A stretch of 64,000 bases of DNA from Euptelea pleiosperma (lineage: Eukaryota > Streptophyta > Magnoliopsida > Ranunculales > Eupteleaceae): NCBI GenBank assembly GCA_035048495.1, contig CM068544.1, forward strand, positions 48,633,893 to 48,697,892, read 5' to 3'. The notes under the pieces were generated by a model. The model did no database searches. It was not told where the DNA came from and worked only from the letters and a program-made list of their open reading frames with translations. Positions 37,601-49,673 of the stretch are shown here, piece by piece. Position numbers and translations under genes: made by a program. Numbering within the stretch: position 1 is the stretch's first letter; the number at the start of each line of letters is the position of its first letter.

Positions 37601-40600
37601 GAAAAGAGGATGGAACTTTCCCGAGCATGCTTTCACAACCTCCTGTCCCACAATACCACCGAACATGGCAGCCATGGGATTTAAAACAGCCCTGGCACCA
37701 AATGCAAAATCCCGCAGAAGTTTCTTGTCAATCACCTCTAGTCTCCCATCCCCTAAGCTCTCGTTGATGTTAGTGGCCACAGAAATCAGCTTCTGAGCAT
37801 CCTCCTCTGACCCAGCAACAGGGAAGCGTCCCAACTCACATTTTAACTTATCCAGTGCTTGAAATGCCAAGTGTAACAAAGGTGGACGATCAAACTTGGA
37901 GAAATCGCTCAAAAGGAAATCACCAGGATCCTTGAGCGCTTCTCCCAATGGCTTGAAGTGCAAAACCTTTGGTTGTTTCACCTGTGTGACAATACCACCT
38001 TTCTCGTATGGACCATAATTTGTAGTATCCTCATCGAGAGTGAAGGCGTAGGGCCTGGCATTCTTAATCTTTCTTGGCTTTCCATCATTTAATTCTGCCA
38101 TGCCATGAACTTCTGAGAACACAACCAGATCCCCATCCTGAAACTCTAGCCGCTCATCATCAACACACGATATGATTGCAGGGTTGTCATTGCTGATGGA
38201 CGCAATTATCCCCGTATGTGGTTCCTCACCATCAACATCAACAACAGTAAACCCAGGGCCAAAGTCGCAAAACACGCTACCAAAAAGGCCTCGAACTTCA
38301 GTTTTGATGAAGGAGATTGGAGGCTGCTGATTATGGCAGTAATCATCAAACTCAATTGCCTTCTCCAAGCTGATATCGGTAAATACTACAGCCTGCACCA
38401 CCAGAAAGTCTACAAGCATGAGATGTTACACCTTAAAGACGTGTATAATCTGCAAGCATTACCTTTTAACAATAAAGAGCATAAATATAACACAAAATTT
38501 GTGAGAGTAGAAAAATTGGCATCCATTGAATTTAAATCTTTTGCATGAAATGGATTATACACTAAGGGATACAGGCTAACAGAAGGTACATAATTTACAT
38601 TTCCTTTTGCCTGATCAGGAGGCAAACAACTATGATCTCTTTTTTTTTCTCTTTCATTTTTGTATTTGTGGCATCAAAAGGCACCGATCGAACAGCAATT
38701 TGCCCCACCTAACAACAGTCCTTTTTGGTGGTGTTGTAGGCGCCTTTGCCTTTTGCAGGTCATCTCGACCTCTTAGGCCTTTCTTGTATCTTCTTTTGCT
38801 ATTAATGATAGTGTACACTTATCTCAAAAAAAAAAAGTTTAAAAGCTAGTGGACAATCAAGAGCTAACATGTCCAAATACAGATATCAATACTGATACTG
38901 GTACAGGAAACAGATATACAACTCTTTGTTCCATAACTTCCTTTAAATCCAAGACATTAACGAATACAGGTATTCCATCCAAAATGATGAAACCATGCTT
39001 TGACTTTTTTAGCTCTTCTTTCTTTACTAGTGTTACTGTCCTGTGCTGAGCACGGATGAAGAAATAAGAATGGCTTGAATTTAGGGGCAGTTGAAGGATA
39101 GGTGATGATGATAGCAAATATATTGAAAAGAACTTTTAATAAGAAAAAAAAAGTTAAATCAACTAATACGAATGCAGGAATATATCATATTCTCTCGAAG
39201 ACTTGTACATAATTGTTTTCGACAATAGAAACATCATGGCTGCGTTTGGTACAGCACTTTTCCGGGAAAAGAAAACAAAATTCCGGAAAAGCGTCGTTTC
39301 CTTGTTTGGTTCAGGAATGAAAAATGGGCCCCACAGAAAATCCACTTCCTTATCCCCATTTTAGAGGAAAACGACTTCCGCTCCTCATAAGTGGAAGTCA
39401 ATTTTCCAGCTACGCATGTCTCTAATTCATGCTTGAAGCCTTGAACCCTAAAAACAGAATGATTCAACTGTAATCGATTGTAATCGGCACGGTAACAAAA
39501 GCCATAAGCAGTAGAAGAGATACTCTGGCCCTGAGTTCTTCTTTCATCTCACTATCTTCTTATTTGTTGTCTTCACCTTCAAGTTCGAGGTACTCAGACG
39601 CTCTGGCTTTTGAGTTCTTTTTTGTGTGATTCTGCCATTTCCGTGATGTATGTCCTCTGATGCCCCAAACAGGAGGAAAACCACTTCCAGGAAAATCGGT
39701 TTCAGCGAACCAAACACAGCCCATATGAATAATTAATGAATGAATACTTTTTCATGATGCCACAGTATCAGTTATTAAAACTAAGGAAAAAGATTAAAAA
39801 AAATTATAATAATAAAATTTAAAAATAACACAATGTGGAAGAAGGCATAGAGGCAATTTATGTAAAGTATATATGATAGGTTCTAACGATGATCATAAAG
39901 ATCAAATCAAGACCATAATAACAGTCTTATCAATCTATAAAGTACAACTTCTATATAAACGACAAAAAAATGTCAAAGTCACGTACATTGGACAGTGATC
40001 TTAATGGTCTGATCATATCTTTTTTTAGGGACAATTATGCATAAATGTTTTCAAATAACATGATCGGTTGTTAAGATCACTTGATTGGTATAACATTTGG
40101 CTAATACACATTCAAGAAGTCCATTTTTGGGGATAAAAATTCTAAAAAATATATAAAAAAAAGCACTTAGTTCAGAAAATATTTGGTAATTCTAACTATA
40201 ATAATAGAGTTTCATAAATTCATAACTAAGAAAAATTTTAAATACAGAAAATACAAATATAACATTGCCTCACTCTAGACATATGTACTTAAAAAATCTC
40301 ACAAAAAAAGAATATAAAAAATGTTTGTAATAAAAAATTCAGAAAAAAATTAGAATTTTTTGAATATTAGTTCAAAACAAACCCTGATTCTAATTAATAA
40401 GGTTTTATAAACCAATACACTAAAAATTCCAAAAACACAACATAATATTAACTCATAAAAAAAACTATAACAAAAAAAATTAAGAAAATGAAGTACCGCT
40501 TTACTAAGATAGCGGCTTAGCCTCTTTCTTTTTTTTTGATAAGGTAAAGGCATATATTAAAAGAGAAAAAGGGAGCTACAAGACACACGGGAGGTCGAGA

Positions 40601-43600
40601 AGACCTCCAAGGAAACAAAAGCAAAAAAAGAAAACTTCCTACAATGTACTTTGGCCTCCCGCTTGGAGCTAATAGGAGGTCGAGGAACATATGGGATCCG
40701 GTTCTTGAATGATTCCAAAGAAGATTGGCTTCCTGGAAGAAAAGGTTTCTATCCAAAGGAGGAAGAATTACTCTTGTCAAGAGCACCCTCTATTATTTGC
40801 CCATTTACATCAAGTCGATGTTCTCCATACCTAAGGGGGTGACTAAGAACATAGAAAGACTTATTAAGAACTTTCTTTGGGATGACAGAGAAGATAATCA
40901 CAAGTTCCATCTTGTTAGTTGGGCTAGGATTTGCAAACCCAAAGAAGAGGGGGTCTCTGCGTTCGCCAAATCTTGCTGATGAATAAAGCATTGCTTGGGA
41001 AGTGGCTGTAGTGTTTCAGGGTTGTGAGGGATAGCTTGTGGAGAAGAATTATCTCGGCTAAACAGGGCTCAGAGAATCACGGATGGGCCAGCACTATGCC
41101 GTCCACCTCGTATGGGGTTGGTGTTTGGAAAGGCATTTCCAACATGAGGGGTGAGATAAGGAACGAGACTAGCTTCAAGGTGGGGAATGGTTGTCGGGTG
41201 AGATTTTGGGAGGATATTTGGTGTGGCTCCCTCGCCGAGTCTTTCCCCTCCATCTACGCTTTATCTAACAAAAGAGGTGACTTGGTCAACGATGTGGCCT
41301 CCAGAGAGATTGGTCTTATCTCTTGGGACATGAGGATTAGGAGGAGAATTAACAACTGGGAGGTGGTGGAAGCATGATCCTAAAGGGAGATTCTCAGTTA
41401 AATCTCTCTACAACAGCTTACTAGGGCAAGCTCGAAAGGTATTCTCAGCCAAGCGATGTGGAGCACCCCCATTCCATCTAGTCATTTTTATCTCTTGGTG
41501 CGCTATGCTCGATAAGATTCTCAAAGTGGAGAAACTTAGAAAACGTGGTCTTCAGATACCTATTAGATGTATCGTGTCATAGTGAGGAGACGACAAAATC
41601 ATATGCTTATCCATTGATGCGTGTCCAAGGAGATCTAGGAGCGCTTTCTTTAGGTTTTTTGGGGTTTCTTAGGTCTTTTCTTTTACGGTTTATGACACTT
41701 TTAACGGATGGTCCTATAAGGCTTTTTCAGCTAGTGGTCGATTGCTTTTGAGGATCAAACCTTTTGCTATATGTTAGGAGTTATGGAAGAAGAGAAACCG
41801 TCAGACATTCGAAGACAAAGATGCCAAAATAGACGAGATCACCATAAACATTAAAACCACTCTCTATTATTGGGGTTCTGCCGTATCCGAGCCTAAACTT
41901 TTCAGATTTGAAGACTTCGTTTCCCGGTGGGATCGCATGGTTCCGTATTGAGTTTTTCTCTTCTGGGCTCTTTGTTCTTGGGTTTTGGGTGTAGATGCTC
42001 TCCGAGCTCTTTCCTTTAAAGTGTCTTTGTAAATAGCCCAAAGTTATTGGGCTCAACTTAATTCCGCTTAGTTGTCTAAGTGGATGGCTAGGATTAGATT
42101 AGGGTTTCTTTTTTCATTTAAATACTTATTAAGCATTCTTATGAGGGAATTATTGATGATGAATGAAGAAGATTATAGATCTTGTAGATTATTTCTCCTA
42201 TGATGGGATTTGGTGAGGCCAAGGGAGTGTTTTTTATCTTCTCTTATTTTCTGCATTGGTCCTTAAGTTTTCTGCCATTAAACCTTCAAATCTGCATGCC
42301 AGCCACTTCTATCAACCCTAAATCCAGCTTTTAGATTTTAGGCCATCACACTCATCCTGCATCATTAAGCTTTGGTGGGCAAATTTTATTCTCTCATCAT
42401 AAAATGAAAAATTAGACCATATGTGCAAGCCCACATGCTGACCACATCATCTAGATGAGAAAATCGAAAGTGATCCAAACATGCATAAAATTTTGCGCGG
42501 AAATAACATAAAAGGAACTCCTCTAAAGAATATTACGATAATTCTAGACAAACACTTAAAAATGTATATCGGTGTACGAAGGTAATTATCTATTACACAA
42601 ATGAGAAGTTTTGTTTTTAGAAGAATAAACACACCCATAATTATAAATACGAGAGAGAATCATCTCAAGTAAGAGAGCAGAAAAACAAAATACAGATGCA
42701 ATGGGAGTAGACAATAGAATGTTCAGGATTATTCCATATATCTTTAGGGATTTAACATTTGATACACTTAGATATTATAACAACTTCAAGAATTGATCTC
42801 CTTTACTCATGTCTTAAACGTGAATGAGTTACCTAATCTAACTGGACAGAAATTCACCGCATCTTACTGTGATGCAATAACTTCTCACTGTAGAAGCCTT
42901 TACTTTATCAAATTCATGGGTTAGTTGTAGTTTCCAAGAGCATCCAAAGACTTTTTTCGGGTCGGGCTCCGTTGACAGCCCTAACGTGACAGGACTCTGT
43001 ACAGGACACAAATATGTGCCACATGGCACACTCTTAGAGGACACTTGGATGTTTGGCCAATCCCTAGGTGGACCTACAAACCAAAATTTAGCCTGATTAG
43101 TGATTTCTAGGAATTGGATCTTTGTACCACAAATACTGCTAGAATTCCCAAAGTTACGATCAACCCATGAAAATAAGTCCAATCCAACGTCTAGAAATCA
43201 CTAATCAGGCTGAATTTTGGTTTACAGGTCCACCTAGGGATTGGCCAAACATCCATACGGTCAGAGTCCTCCGGGAGTGTGCCACGTGGCATATATTGTA
43301 TCCTGTACAGAATCCTGTCATTTTAGGGCTGTCAACGAAGCTGGACTCATTTGCTAAAGTAGATAATCATAGATAAAGTGAATCTAAACCTGTGCTACCA
43401 GGTCCAGAATCTAGACCAATATATAGACAGATTTTTATGGGATGTGGAGCTTCTTGTGAAGATAGCAAGTAGCTACTAATTTTCTGCAAGACAACAAGTG
43501 ATGCATATAAATTTCTTCATCTATATGCAACTATAATTTGTGTTTGGATGTGAATCCACATCCCTTACAATGCATATCGTAGCAACACATGCCCCAGGTG

Positions 43601-46591
43601 CTAAATTACTCCTACTCCTTAACTAACCAAGAACCATATGCCTAAGACCTTTACAACATCCCATTCTACCAAAGCCGCCTTAACTAATTTAAAACCCCTA
43701 ATACCCACACCTAACTACTATTTTTTCACCAACTCCCAAGCCACTGTGGTATTCCTTCACCTCACTAATTACATTCCAAAGGAAGTCACATTTTAGTTCC
43801 TCGGTACATTCGCTATCCCTCACAAAATCTCAAAATCTAGCATTTTAAATAGTGAGATGCATTGAATATTTGAACGAGAGCTTTTATGAGCATGATTCTA
43901 CTACAATCCCTTGCAATATAGTCTTTCTTTCAAGAAGCTAATTTCCTCTCAAATTGCTCATGCAACAAGATTTCAAGTCATTTAGTTGGGAACAAAATCC
44001 CAAAGGCGTCCAAGATTAGTTGGAAACTTGCCCACCTTACCACCTAATACAAGAGCACAATTGTTGATCTTCCCAACCTCTTCAACACCAATAACCAAAG
44101 ATTAACTTAGATTTAGATTAGACTCGTATCAAATAAAAACAAACATATAATGATGGAAAAAGGTAATGTGATAGTAGTATGAACCAGTGTTTTGAAAGGA
44201 GTGTGAGGCTTACGCCTCGAGGTGCGCCTTGGGGCAGAGCTCTTAAAAAACGCCTTGAGGCTCATGCAAAAGGCATTTACACATCTGAGGCGTACGCCTC
44301 ACTCCAAAAGGCATTGACGAGGCTTACGCCTCTCAGTGAGGCGTACGCCTCATCAACGCTTCTTGGATTGGGCATACGCCTCAGATGTGCTATTTTTTGG
44401 CATGCTGTTTTAAAAAAAAAATAAAAATTGAATGTCAAGATATTAAAAAAATAGGTGTCGAAGGGACCCAACTTAAAAATAAATAAATAACCTTAAGTTT
44501 TATATTTAAAAAGGACCCAACATCGATTGATCTACAATTGACTGATGACGAGATGCTGAATTTCGACTTGGACTATCAAGAAGAGAAGGTTGTTCAAATA
44601 ATTGATGAAGATGTATTTAATTTAGTAGAAGATTGAGTCCTTTATTAGTGTTGTGTTTTTTTGTTAGTGGTTAGAACTTGGAACTTGGAACTTGGAAATA
44701 TGCTTTGTTTTTTGAATTTTTGCTATATTTATTTATAGATTTAAATACTTATCTACTTAAAAAATGCGTGCTTGTGAGGCTTACGTCTTACCCCTTGAGG
44801 CTTACGCCTCAAGACTTTGGCTAGTGAAGCGCCTCGCCTCATGCCTTAACGTTTAAAAACACTGGTATGAACCATCCCCTAGCACTGATCACCACAAAGT
44901 TGGTATTAGGTTCATGTTAGATTAGACTCCCAACCTCCCATCAAAATCCAACAACCATCACTGAAGGAAAACCAATCTGATAATTTGATGCAAGTTATAG
45001 CAACTACCAAATAGAAACTCTTCCACAAATTATGTGAAAAAATAGTTCACTGATTTAGTCCCAAGTCCATAACATAGTGGTGGATATGAAACAAAGTCAT
45101 TATGTGACCTTAGATATCATACACTTACTAGTCATAAGTTCTGTCAAGAAAACGACTTTTAGATCTTTACATCAAACAGAAATTACTGACAGAATTTCCA
45201 AGAATCTCCTTATTTTGACAATTTTATGTATTCATACGAAAAAAGGCCCATCTAAGAAGTCTCTAACAATCAGCTTTTGAGCTTCCCTCAACAGTATATA
45301 CTTTAAATTGCTCCTGGGGCTTTTGCCTTTTAATTTCCACCTTGTAATTCTATTTCCTTCTAACATCCCCTTGATCAAAGAGGAAAACAGACCACAAATA
45401 GAATCTAAACTTAAGTTATGTCCCATCTTAAGATATTCTGAGCTTATCACATACTTGACAGCTTTGTGCATTCATGACAAAAAAAATGAAAGGACGGGAG
45501 ATGAAGTGTTAAGAGAAGATGCAGAGACAAAAATACCTGGAAATTAGAAAGTTGCTCTTTAGTCAATTTGGTTGTTAAAGTAGAAATGACCACGGCATTG
45601 TTCAGTTCTTGCAGCTTCTGGACAGAAGCAAGTGCACGATTCTTTCCCACATCATCCTCAGAGAAAATGAAATTGCTGGACAAGTCCCATAACTCCACTG
45701 TCCCTTCGTCATGCAAGGTCACAGATTTGACACCAGCAAGAATTAGGTTCTTTGCTGCAAGAAACAAGGATCATACTAAGCCACTGAGGGAAAGAAAAGG
45801 AAAGAAAAAAGAACGACCACCAGAGGTCTCTGGTACAAAGATACCAAATAAACTTCACACCCGTGACAAAATTACGCAACTAAATTTAAGGCGCTAGAAT
45901 GGATTATTCATGGATTATGTATCTGTTATCATATCCAAACAGATTTCCTGAACAAGATTACTTTGCTTATATAAACAGCTCCTATAAAGCATCAAAAACA
46001 AAACAGTGTCAACAAAGGCAACCAAAACAGGGCAGAATTCAAGCAAAGACCAAATTGAAGAAGAAAAAGATTAAGATATCCAACTACCACATCAGATCTC
46101 CGAAGTACTCTTGTATCATAAAATTCAGTAACACAAAATGAAATTAAATCTGATAAATTCACCTTATACCTACGATACAGTAATTAAATCTGGTTGCAAA
46201 ACCATAATCCAGTACAAGAACAGAAAAGATCCAGCATATACACACCGATTTCAGCACCAAGGCCCTGCATCCCTGAGATGAGGATGTTGGAAGCAAAAAG
46301 CCGCCGCATCGTTTCCCGGCCATAAACTGCAAGCTGCCGGCTGTGCAGATCCTCGTCAATATCATGTGCGTTCCTATCGGCCATGGCTGGAAGCTTAATG
46401 ATGTCAATATCTTCGCCAAAATGGTTGTTGTCGTTGTTAAAGTTGTTGTTGTTGTTCTCCGTCGTTGTAGCGGTGGAGGACGAGATCAAGCAATCGATCC
46501 GAGGCTTCTTATGCAAAGTTTCCGTGGTGTTGGTGTTAGTGTCGGCGTCTTCAGGTACCTGTGCTCCAACAGCTCTCTTTCTAGGAAGCAT
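34603..46591 (-). CDS. UBA1: Ubiquitin-activating enzyme E1
   Basis: Six coding exons, 1,085 aa from MLPRKR (plant E1 about 1,080): 46,246-46,591; 45,537-45,754; 37,598-38,392; 36,180-37,048; 35,638-36,070; 34,603-35,199 (TAG). Phases agree throughout. It forms ubiquitin adenylate with ATP, then a thioester, and passes ubiquitin to E2 enzymes. Inactive adenylation half: [21 protein letters not shown] and [22 protein letters not shown]. Active adenylation half: [13 protein letters not shown] (about residues 503-515) and [18 protein letters not shown]. Catalytic cysteine in [12 protein letters not shown], about residue 661. The C-terminal ubiquitin-fold domain ends [19 protein letters not shown]. 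The frame is also open upstream to ATGs at 46,630 and 46,759. The third intron is 7.1 kb (38,393-45,536) with L1, hAT and MITE insertions; intron 4 has a GA microsatellite. All catalytic motifs are intact, so it should be functional. Confidence 0.95.
37081..37105. repeat. GA microsatellite in UBA1 intron 4
   Basis: About twelve GA units just upstream of the exon-5 acceptor (CT-rich on the coding strand), lengthening the polypyrimidine region. Confidence 0.7.
38640..38840 (+). mobile_element. Truncated L1 LINE 3' end in UBA1 intron 3
   Basis: Contains GGTCATCTCGACCTCTTAGG, TTGTATCTTCTTTTGCTATT and ends ACTTATCTCAAAAAAAAAAA, the 3' untranslated end and poly(A) of a plant L1, inserted antisense to UBA1. 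It shares the CTCGACCTC word with the L1 tail at 40,515-40,628. Confidence 0.5.
39239..39723. mobile_element. MITE with GGCTGCGTTTGGT ends in UBA1 intron 3
   Basis: Left GGCTGCGTTTGGTACAGCAC, right the complement of GGGCTGTGTTTGGTTCGCTG. Inner arms carry TTCCGGGAAAAG and CTTCCAGGAAAAT. A possible CAT 3-bp duplication flanks it. Length about 485 bp, no ORF. Confidence 0.55.
40515..42060. mobile_element. Rearranged L1 LINE insertion (inverted 5' part)
   Basis: Positions 40,515-40,628 are, on the minus strand, an L1 3' untranslated end with poly(A) (seen as a T run near 40,530). Positions from about 40,628 to 41,950 are, on the plus strand, ORF2: [40 protein letters not shown], then [23 protein letters not shown] and [13 protein letters not shown]. 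Stops (for example after DPVLE) and frame changes make it dead. The head-to-head arrangement of ORF2 and 3' end fits twin priming. Located in UBA1 intron 3. Confidence 0.7.
42959..43348. mobile_element. MITE with GTTGACAG termini in UBA1 intron 3
   Basis: Left GGGTCGGGCTCCGTTGACAG then CCCTAACGTGACAGGA; right the complement of GTCCAGCTTCGTTGACAGCC. The interior is the CACGTGG foldback core. Same family as 8,215-8,732, but without a clean 9-bp duplication. Confidence 0.6.
44185..44864. mobile_element. hAT-type element with perfect 8-bp target duplication
   Basis: Termini CAGTGTTTTGAAAGG and the complement of CAGTGTTTTTAAACG; flanked by GTATGAAC at 44,177-44,184 and 44,865-44,872, the 8-bp size typical of hAT transposons. 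Subterminal regions are full of palindromic GAGGCGTACGCCTC and GAGGCTTACGCCTC words. A short open stretch at about 44,518-44,637 ([19 protein letters not shown]) may be a transposase C-terminus. Inside UBA1 intron 3. Confidence 0.75.
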
Positions 46592-46874
46592 ATAGTGCAA
46601 TAAACTGCTCAAAACCCCGCCGCATCCCATCGAAAAGATCAATAAAAGGAAAATATTCAAGAAATTGAGATCGAAAGAGGTTTCAAATAGAAGACCTAGA
46701 ACCACCGACGTCAAAATCGAAACCCCAAGCCCTAACCCTAACCCTAAACTCAACCCCATACCTATGGTTTTTAACGAAATGCAAAACGGAGAAGCAAAGC
46801 AAAGAAGATCTGACTTAAGACTTAAGAGAGAAAAAGATTCATTAAGAGAGAAGAAAAAAAACAAAGAACGTACC
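46592..46874 (-). promoter_or_regulatory. UBA1 5' leader with intron and telo-box repeats
   Basis: A leader intron fits GTACGTTC at 46,873 and an acceptor at 46,762 (CATAG|GTATGG). Just inside the second leader exon the coding strand reads TTTAGGGTTAGGGTTAGGG (about 46,730-46,749), that is, telo-box (AAACCCTA) motifs as found in leaders of many plant housekeeping genes. No stop codon separates the ATG at 46,759 from MLPRKR, so this exon might be coding. Confidence 0.55.
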
Positions 46875-47107
46875 GATTAGAACTTTGTTGCAGCAAAGAA
46901 TGGGATTCCAACTGTGAGAAGAAGATGAGAAGTAACGAAAGAGACGACGAAAGCAAAGTTTCTTCTCTCGCGGTCTATTTTATACCCGTGTTTTCTTTTG
47001 GTGAGGGGTTGTGAGCTTTGGTTTTCTAGGGTTTTGAGCTGATAAGGTCTGGTCTTTAGGGCTTTTCTGTTGCCCTTCGGTGGAGTCTGAGTCTCATCTC
47101 TCTTTGT

Positions 47108-47157
47108 ATGGAGAGAGAGGGCAGAGGAGAGAGGAGAGAGGAGAGAGGAGAGAGGGT
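47108..47157. repeat. GAGAGAGG microsatellite upstream of UBA1
   Basis: Six or more GAGAGAGG-like units, pyrimidine-rich on the coding strand, in the UBA1 promoter or leader. Confidence 0.6.
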
Positions 47158-47454
47158 GTGCGGGTGATGTGGGCCGAGTGGAGACTGGGAAGGTTAATAA
47201 GAGGGATGGACAATTCTTCGTCAATTCAGAGGCGCTGCCACTCGTGACCGTCTAAATGAACTGTAAAAGTATAAATATAATCAAAAGATGAGATGAATCT
47301 TTCTACGATTTCATGATACTTTGGTGTTCGATGATGGTTGGAGAATTTGTTCTTTCTTTCTAGTGCTTTCTTTGGTGGGGTCCCCACATGAAAAAAAATG
47401 TACTTGTTGAGTGGACATTAAGGAAAACCATTCTCGTAATAGAACTTTGCTGAT

Positions 47455-48050
47455 TACCGACCACAGTGTGAGCCGCGTGGCACACTCTTAGAGACCACTG
47501 ACCGTATGGACGTTTGACTCAGTAATTTCTTAGCGTTCGATTCATTGGCTGATTTTTAATTATCTGGGGTTATTTCGGCTACAAAGATCCAAAGGTTTGA
47601 AATCACTACTCAGGCTGGTTTGTGGTATGTACACCTGGGAGTAAAACTTCGGTCCAGTGCGTGGTAACCAAAGTTGGTCATAGACAAAGCCCACAATACG
47701 AGCCACGTGGCACACTATTAGTGGATGTTTGGCCAATCACTAGGTGAACCTAAAAACTAAAAATAGACCTAATCAGTGATTTCTAAGCGTTGGATTGAAG
47801 TTATTTTCAACCGTAAATCAATCAGACTGATTTTTGGTTTGCAAGTCCACCGAGGGACTGGCCAAACATTTATGCCCTCTAATAATATGCCAGGTGACTC
47901 ATATTGTGGGCTGTGACCAGCTTCGGTCACCACGCACTATGACCAAAGTTTTACTCTACACCTGTGGATGGTCCAAACATCCCTACGGTCATTCTTGAAT
48001 CAAGTATAGGATGGTTGCAGTATAACTTTGCTGACCACCCACGATGACTG
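47455..48050. repeat. CACGTGG foldback repeat split by a second MITE
   Basis: Left half 47,455-47,638 (GAGCCGCGTGGCACACTC to GGTTTGTGGTATG), right half from about 47,957 (GGATGGTCCAAACATCCC). The halves are separated by the element at 47,639-47,956. Confidence 0.5.
47639..47956. mobile_element. Mutator-type MITE (GAGTAAAACTT) inside another foldback
   Basis: Termini GAGTAAAACTTCGGTCCAGT and the complement of GAGTAAAACTTTGGTCATAG. Flanks TACACCTGG (47,630-47,638) and TACACCTGT (47,957-47,965), a 9-bp duplication with one mismatch. The interior is again the CACGTGG core. Confidence 0.68.
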
Positions 48051-48539
48051 TCCACAATATGAGCCATGTGGCACACTTTTAGAGACCGCTGACTATATGG
48101 ATGTTTGGGCCATCCTTAGCTGGACACCGACATGCCAAAAATCATCTTGATTCGTGATTTCAAACTTTTAGATCCTTATACCCAAATAATGATAAATATT
48201 GATCAAATTCCCCCACTTAAAATGAACCTTTGGTGAGGATGGTTTCTATGGCGAGGAGATCATCTTCACAAAAATTCAAATCATTCTAATATCTGTAGCC
48301 TGGTTTACAAGTTGAAGAATTATGGACCCTCTATTTTTACCTTTTATCTTGAAAACCACATTTAATGACCTTTTAGAAATTTCAACCGTCAACATAAGCA
48401 CACGGTCAAACCACATAAATGGTTTTATTTCTATGATTGATCTTTTTTGTTCTATCTATTTTTGTTGGTTATCGAAAATTAATTTTCAACAATGCCACCA
48501 CTAGTAGTTGCATCCTCGAACTGTTAAATGATCTGATGC

Positions 48540-49135
48540 AGAGGTTTTAAATAGTATATTATAACGTTAAAGTCCATTATGGGTATTGTTATGACCATTA
48601 TAATGGATCACATTATGTCACCTCCATGTCTAAAAAGGTCTGAATATTAATATTTTATTATTTAAAAGAAAAAGAAAAAAAACCCAACAACGGTAATTTT
48701 ATTATTTTCAAAATAGCATCCGTATCTGTCACAAAGGACATCCTATTTTATCAGTAAAAAGCATTATCGAGGTTAGGACGTTGTTGCTACAACGGCCATT
48801 TTTTAACTGGGACGGGATTGGGGGACAACCATTTCTTTAACACCATTTTGGCAGACCCACATAGAAGATGAATCAATGGCTGATTTTTGTGAGGATGATC
48901 TAGATCACCCCAACAAAAAATCAGCCCAATCTGAAATTTCTAACCCCATCAAATGTGGTTTTCAAGTTACACTGAAAAAATAGACGGTCCATAATTCTTC
49001 AACTTCTAAACCAGTCTACAAATATCAGAATGATTTGAATTTTTGTGAGGATGATCTCCTCTCCATAGAGATCATCCTCACCAAAATGCAGCCATTGATT
49101 CATCTTCTATGTGGGTCCGCCATGGTTGTCCCCCG
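48540..49135. repeat. TAACGG-type piece followed by a GGGGGACAACCAT MITE
   Basis: 48,540-48,812 is a shortened relative of the 4.8-7.1 kb palindromes. 48,815-49,135 has inverted ends around GGGGGACAACCAT / ATGGTTGTCCCCC and shares AGAAGATGAATCAATGGCTG and GAGGATGATCT phrases with the element at 61,800-62,170. Confidence 0.5.
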
Positions 49136-49673
49136 GGTAATTTAATTTCAGCTCTTTCGTTGTCACATTCAATTGCAGCTCACTATCATGGTCTTCTTCA
49201 GTTTATTGCTCTCAATTTAAAAGACCGTTAAAAACTTGGGCAAATATCAGTCGAAAGGCTAAAGGGGGTGAACGTTGAACTACATCACGAGAATCCTGGG
49301 AGCCATCATGAAGATTAAACCAAAGAAACCAACCACTCATATTTCAGAATTTAAAAGAATAAACTAGTGCGTGGCATGTGCACTTGCATGTGATCAATAG
49401 AATTCTAAAGGAGTGTTATGATGCATATGAGGTGCATTATATTTGGTGCACGTTTTCTCCAAAATAATGCTACCCAATGGGTAATAACAAATTTAAAAAA
49501 AAAAAATTGTGCACTTGAGGCCATTGACTATAGGTATCAAGAGATCTACGGTCCACTAGGTTAAAAGTGAAATTTTATTTGCACCCCACAAATTGCGAAA
49601 GCACTTTGAATAAAACTTCATCAACCACCCACGATAACCGCCTCTGATGACTACCTACAATAGGAGCTACGTG

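Noticed and set aside
48815..49135. Same element as 61,800-62,170 with full-length ends
   Set aside because: Internal arms match, but the terminal bases differ (GGGGGACAACC versus GGGGACCCCC), so I call it only a relative.
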